From contig CM063246.1 in NCBI GenBank assembly GCA_032158295.1, forward strand, positions 20,350,135 through 20,414,134: a stretch of DNA of 64,000 nt, given 5' to 3'. Below are positions 59,711 to 64,000 of the stretch, piece by piece. Position numbers and translations under genes: made by a program. The notes under the pieces are model-generated. The model did no database searches and had not been told where the DNA came from. It saw nothing but the letters and a program-made list of their open reading frames with translations. This DNA comes from Pycnopodia helianthoides (taxonomy: Eukaryota; Echinodermata; Asteroidea; Forcipulatida; Asteriidae). How positions within the stretch are numbered: position 1 is the stretch's first letter; each line of letters starts with the position of its first letter.

Positions 59711-62475
59711 GTCAGACCAACACACTTTTTTACCTTATGTCTTCCGATTTAGAAAAAAATTGCTGTGCTGGTAGGTCCTAATAAGCAATGAATACACGCC
59801 AATTTTTCAGCCCGATCCGACCTACCATGTGGTCAGGGCAGAAACTCCATAAAAATCTGACATTTTTGGAGTAAAATACCACCCTTTTGGTCCAAAAAAG
59901 TCTTAAATGCAAATTTGATATTAAAATAATGAGAATTGTATGTTCAAATCAATTCTTTTGTCAAAAATAAATTTTGTTAAAAGTATAGGTCACCGTGACC
60001 TTTAATAATTATGTTATCGTGACATTTGACCCAATTTTTGTAATAATGTATCATTCCGACAGCAAAATGAAAATAACTCGATAGAGCATGTCTAATTCCT
60101 CTATCAGAATCCACTCAGAAAACATTGGGGTCTTTAAAATTTACAACTTTATGACTATTTTTGTACAGTTGGTAGGTTAATTACTAGCCTACCTCCATGT
60201 TACAAGTTAGTCAATTTAAGGACTTTAATTACATTAGAAATCCACTAACACAACTTGCTTCAGTTGTTACTAAAATTATTCTCGGTTGGGGAATTTCTCA
60301 TGTTGATGGCTGATGTGGTCTAACCAGAATCATACTTGAAATTATCAGCAGTGGTACACACAGGATTTAGCTTTTTGGGGGAGGGGGGCTAAAAATTAAA
60401 AAAAATTCTTTAGAAGATTGAAAAAATAAATGACCCAAAAATCAAACAAACAAATTGACAACATTGGAGGGGTGGGCTAAAGCCCCCCCCCCCCCCCCAA
60501 CTGCTACATGTATGATGACTACTGCATACAAAAATTACATTGATTAAATTATGAACACAAAATTCAAAATGTACAGTACATCACAGACAAAATTATGGAC
60601 CTGCGACGAAAGAGAGATGAACCTGAAGCAAGTAAAGACACGGAACAGTAACTAGTTGTGATCCAAATTTAAAGGAACATTACAGAATTGGTAAGAAAAA
60701 AACTTGTAAAATATACTTTTTGATCACAGATTTACATAAAACTTACACGGTCTAATGATGATGATAGTAGAAAACATCCCTTGAAATATTTCTGTCTGAA
60801 ATGCCATATTTGATGAGAAATAAATAAACTAATTTTCCGATTGGAGTTTATCGCTCTGTGAGCGTTTTATTCATTTGTTGCATCTAAAATATGATTTCAT
60901 GCAAATGTGTAATCGGTTTTCACTATTTTCTCGTGAGCCAGATGGCCGATCGATCTCAAACTTCTACAGGTTTGTCAGTTTATGTATATGGTGGATTACA
61001 TAAAGTGCTTACACTGCCAGCAACTGTTTTGTAAGCAAAAACCAATTCTGTAATGTTCCTTTAAAGTGTATTCTGCTCCCACAAATCTTGGTTTAACCTT
61101 TTAGCCACTATGGACCGCCCAGCCGACCAAAGCGATAAACCTTGAACATGGGGGAGGAGGAAACGCTCACCAGCTTGTAAAAGTAACATCAAAATAAAAC
61201 TAAATAGTCATTGGTACGCTTTGGTCGAGACAATGGCAATCGTTTATATAAATCATTTTAATTTTCGCCCTTCACAGTTGAAAGTTGAATTGTCAAAATG
61301 TGACTCTAATGATGATAAATTCTGTAGCTCTTACCAAAACCACGCCCGAGCCTATGTTTTCTTTCATGATGATTATAGGCCTACTGTCGAAAATGGTTAG
61401 CAATAAATCAGATATGAGCAGTTGCCGCAAGGTAACAGCCTCTAAACTATTGTGTTCATTTCAACCTTGAGAAAAATAGCCGCCATTAAATTAAGCGGTA
61501 GCCGTTAACGGGAGGCACTTACATGTATTGTTCACTTGGGACTTAACTCCTCCGAAATTGAAAAAATATGTTAATCAATGACAATACTAACTAACATAAT
61601 TTTGTCTTTGATGCACGATAATTTGCATTTTTTGTTCATTTGATCAATGTTATTTTTCATGCACTGGTCATCATAGCAGGGGGTTTTTTTTGGGGGGGGG
61701 GCTTGACCCCACCCCCTCCAAGAGTGTCAATTTGTTTGTTTGATCTTTTGGTCGTTATTTTTTACTATCTTCTAAAGAAATTTGAAAAAATTAGCCCCCC
61801 CCCTCCCCCCAAAAATCAAAATCCTGGGTGCGCCACTGCTGATAATTTCAAGTATGATTCTGGTTAGACCACATCAGCCCTCAACATGAGAAATTCCCCA
61901 ACCAAGAATACTTTTAGTAACAATTGAAACAGAACAGTAAGTTGTGTAAGTGGATTTCTAATGTAAAGTCTATATTGACTAATTTGTAACCTACCAACTG
62001 TACAACAACAGTCATAAAGTTGTAAATTTTAAAGACCCCAATGTTTTCTTAGTGGATTCTGATAGAGGAAGACATGCTCTATCAAGATATTTTCATTTCG
62101 TTGTTTTTCGGAATGATACATTATTACAAAAATTGAGTCAAAGGTCACGATAACATATTAAAGGTCACGGTGACTTACTTTTAACAAAATTTATTTTTGA
62201 CAAAAGAATTGATTTGAGCATGCAATTCTCATTATTTTAATACCAAATTTGCATATATTTGATGAAAATTAACATGGTTATGACACATTTGTACCAAAAG
62301 GGTGGTATTTTACTTTAAAAAAATGCCAGACTTTTGTGGTTTCTGCCCTGACCACATGGTAGGTCGGATCGGGCTAAAAATTGGTGTGCATTCATTGCGC
62401 ATTAGGACCTACAAGCACAGCAATTTTTTTATCAAAATTGGAAGACAGAAGGTAAACAAAGTGCGTTGGTCTGAC
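59711..62475. mobile_element. 2.8 kb element with ~0.8 kb terminal inverted arms
   Basis: The left arm 59711-60530 and the right arm 61660-62475 are inverted copies, roughly 85% alike by eye. The ends are GTCAGACCAA and TTGGTCTGAC. Shared landmarks include ACCTACCATGTGGTCAGGGC, AGCATGTCT.CCTCTATCAGAATCCACT and GGTTGGGGAATTTCTCATG. The middle (60530-61660) has no recognisable transposase and contains a TTAA family 1 element. It is probably a non-autonomous long-TIR or foldback element. Confidence 0.75.
60673..61060. mobile_element. TTAA family 1 miniature element nested in the long inverted-repeat element
   Basis: TTAA at 60669-60672 and 61061-61064. Ends are AGGAACATTACAGAATTGGT and ACCAATTCTGTAATGTTCCT. 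It inserted into the spacer of the larger element. Confidence 0.88.
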
Positions 62476-64000
62476 GTGGAATAAGCATTGCAACGCTACA
62501 TTATTACGTCATCCCCAATCACTCCAGCGGACGGCGGAGTTTGTTCTTTCGCTCGCTACTTTTTTGTGCTTCAGCGGCTCTATGAAATTGGGTCCACAGA
62601 AAGTCCATAGGGTTTGTTTTGGGTTTAAACAATAAAGAGAACACAAATTAATTGGATCTTCCCGTTTTAAAGCAAAGATGTCTAAGGAATTGTAATCCGT
62701 AACACAAACTGTCTTTGTGGCTAAACTTAATATTATGCAGTCCACAGGACACCAACTTTCTATTGGATTACCAACTTTTATTGCTGTCAAAATAAAATTC
62801 TTTACAATCACATAAACCTGTATTATAATTTGTAGTCTTCAACTATCAAATCAGAGCAACATTAATTTCTGCAGCCTTGACAATAAAAACTCAAGCGCAA
62901 GGTTTTCCCTACAAATATGATGAATGCTGGAAATTGTAATTATTATTATTATTTTTTACAAATAAATGTGTTAGAGTATGTACAAAGGAAAAAGACACCC
63001 ACCTCTTTCAAAAATCTACTTATAACTAAACTTACGAAGTTGAATTTCTAATGAATGAAATAGGTGTCCAGTTAAACTGTGCCAGACCTAATATTTTGCC
63101 TTACAAAGGCATTTTTGTCACCATCGATTTTATTCTCTCTTCTTGCTCGATTATAATTAGCTATTGCCTTTTTGACGAGCTGTCCTCCAAATATCCAGAA
63201 ATAATCACCAAACAATGAAATGACAAAGGTTCTCATGTTTGTTTTTGAGGAAACAGCAAACAAAAAACGGCCTTTATTGTGATGTTGTTTTAAATGATGT
63301 AATTCTTGTTATCTGCCCAGGAAATTTAAACAAGATGGGATTCAGATGGCTTACTAGAAGTTTAATTTACAAAAATCTTGCCTCCATACAAAGGATAATT
63401 TTATCCTAATTAGAAGCCCATGTACACAAGACAAAAAAAAGACCTGGGGCTTAATACCTAACAGTATACAGCTATTTAAATTTTTCTTTGGAAAAAAAAG
63501 AGGGTACATTTTAAAACGAGTACCATATATACCAAAGAATATTGACAATTCTGAATATTAAGTTCATAGAGCTGCTTAAGCAGAAATATTGCTTTAACAT
63601 CTTCTGCTAAACAAAAATTAGCAGGAAGCCAACCACGGACGGTGCGTATGACATGGTATGTTGACTGGTAACCTCCTTCTAGTAAGCAAAACTGTTCTGT
63701 GACAGGGCTACTTTTTGTGCTTAAAGCAACTCTATGAAATTTGGCCCTGATTTAGTAATACCTTTTTCCCTGTTCTTGTTGATAACATAATTCATATTTC
63801 AAGTTCATTTATGTACATGTTCTTTAATACTCTTGACAAGTATAAAGAATACTTCAATAACACCTGTAAGTATAAATCCCCTGATATGTGATACTAAACG
63901 TGGTTACATTGCCTCATCGACACAGTTGGCTCTATCAAGGGGTCATGTTGAGGACTAATGAAACGCGGCTGTCCCAGCATCACCAATCTTTCAAAGGTCA
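62476..64000. other. Right end, mostly unassigned
   Basis: No recognised gene. A short repeat (GCTACTTTTTTGTGCTTCAGC...CTCTATGAAATT) occurs at about 62556-62590 and, diverged, at about 63708-63740. One weak exon candidate is listed separately. Confidence 0.4.
63105..63236 (-). CDS. Possible first coding exon of an unrecognised small membrane protein
   Basis: An ATG in context AACATG opens 44 codons ending exactly at a GTAAGG donor (63104). The peptide begins MRTFVISLFGDYFWIFGGQL and continues into a basic, hydrophilic segment (NYNRARRENKIDGDKN), as in a short single-span membrane protein. I do not recognise the family and found no partner exon down to 62500. Confidence is low. Confidence 0.22.

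Noticed and set aside
1..64000. CRISPR array or bacterial operon
   Set aside because: Repeats are dispersed transposons or duplicated gene blocks; introns and a spliced Sm gene show a eukaryotic genome.

Overview
The window is animal genomic DNA: AT-rich, intron-bearing, and dense in foldback and miniature transposons. The likely source is an echinoderm or another invertebrate deuterostome. This rests on an intact metazoan-type SmD1 gene with GT-AG introns, a CR1/L2-like LINE with a 2A-like NPGP motif (a combination described in sea urchin LINEs), and lineage-expanded secreted PAN/apple genes. The species cannot be named from sequence alone.

The left 52 kb is a tandem array of four paralogous genes, all on the minus strand: 175-3256, 12875-16000, 31009-38367 and 45320-48661. 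Each has the same three-exon structure. Exon 1 (321 nt) encodes a signal peptide and one PAN/apple domain, exon 2 (46 nt) a short linker, and exon 3 (881-884 nt) three related cysteine-rich repeats. All four models join in frame to give proteins of 415-416 residues. The PAN exon is almost invariant. Exon 3 carries short loops that differ sharply in sequence, length and charge between copies, as expected for diversifying recognition surfaces. I did not recognise the exon 3 family. Genes 1 and 3 (type A) and genes 2 and 4 (type B) share intron insertions and promoter sequence, so the array reads A-B-A-B. An orphan B-type promoter at 5226-5600 looks like the scar of a deleted fifth gene.

The intergenic blocks (3.3-12.6, 16.0-30.9, 38.4-45.2 and 48.7-52.4 kb) are diverged copies of each other. 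They differ by insertions for which other copies supply the empty site: a ~4.1 kb LINE (16528-20623), TTAA-flanked miniature elements, a 252-bp foldback with an 11-bp target duplication, and a ~0.87 kb inversion at 49177-50043. A recurrent miniature element carries CRE (TGACGTCA) and YY1-like (AAGATGGCGGC) motifs.

The right end holds single-copy SNRPD1 (SmD1), minus strand, four exons between 59124 and 56933. A ~2.0 kb tandem duplication (53024-55038 and 55039-57442) has copied its last exon. The nearer copy encodes the normal RG-rich tail. The farther copy has lost one base and would encode an acidic tail instead. Beyond it lies a 2.8 kb element with ~0.8 kb inverted arms (59711-62475) and ~1.5 kb of mostly unassigned DNA. 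I found no rRNA, tRNA or CRISPR array.
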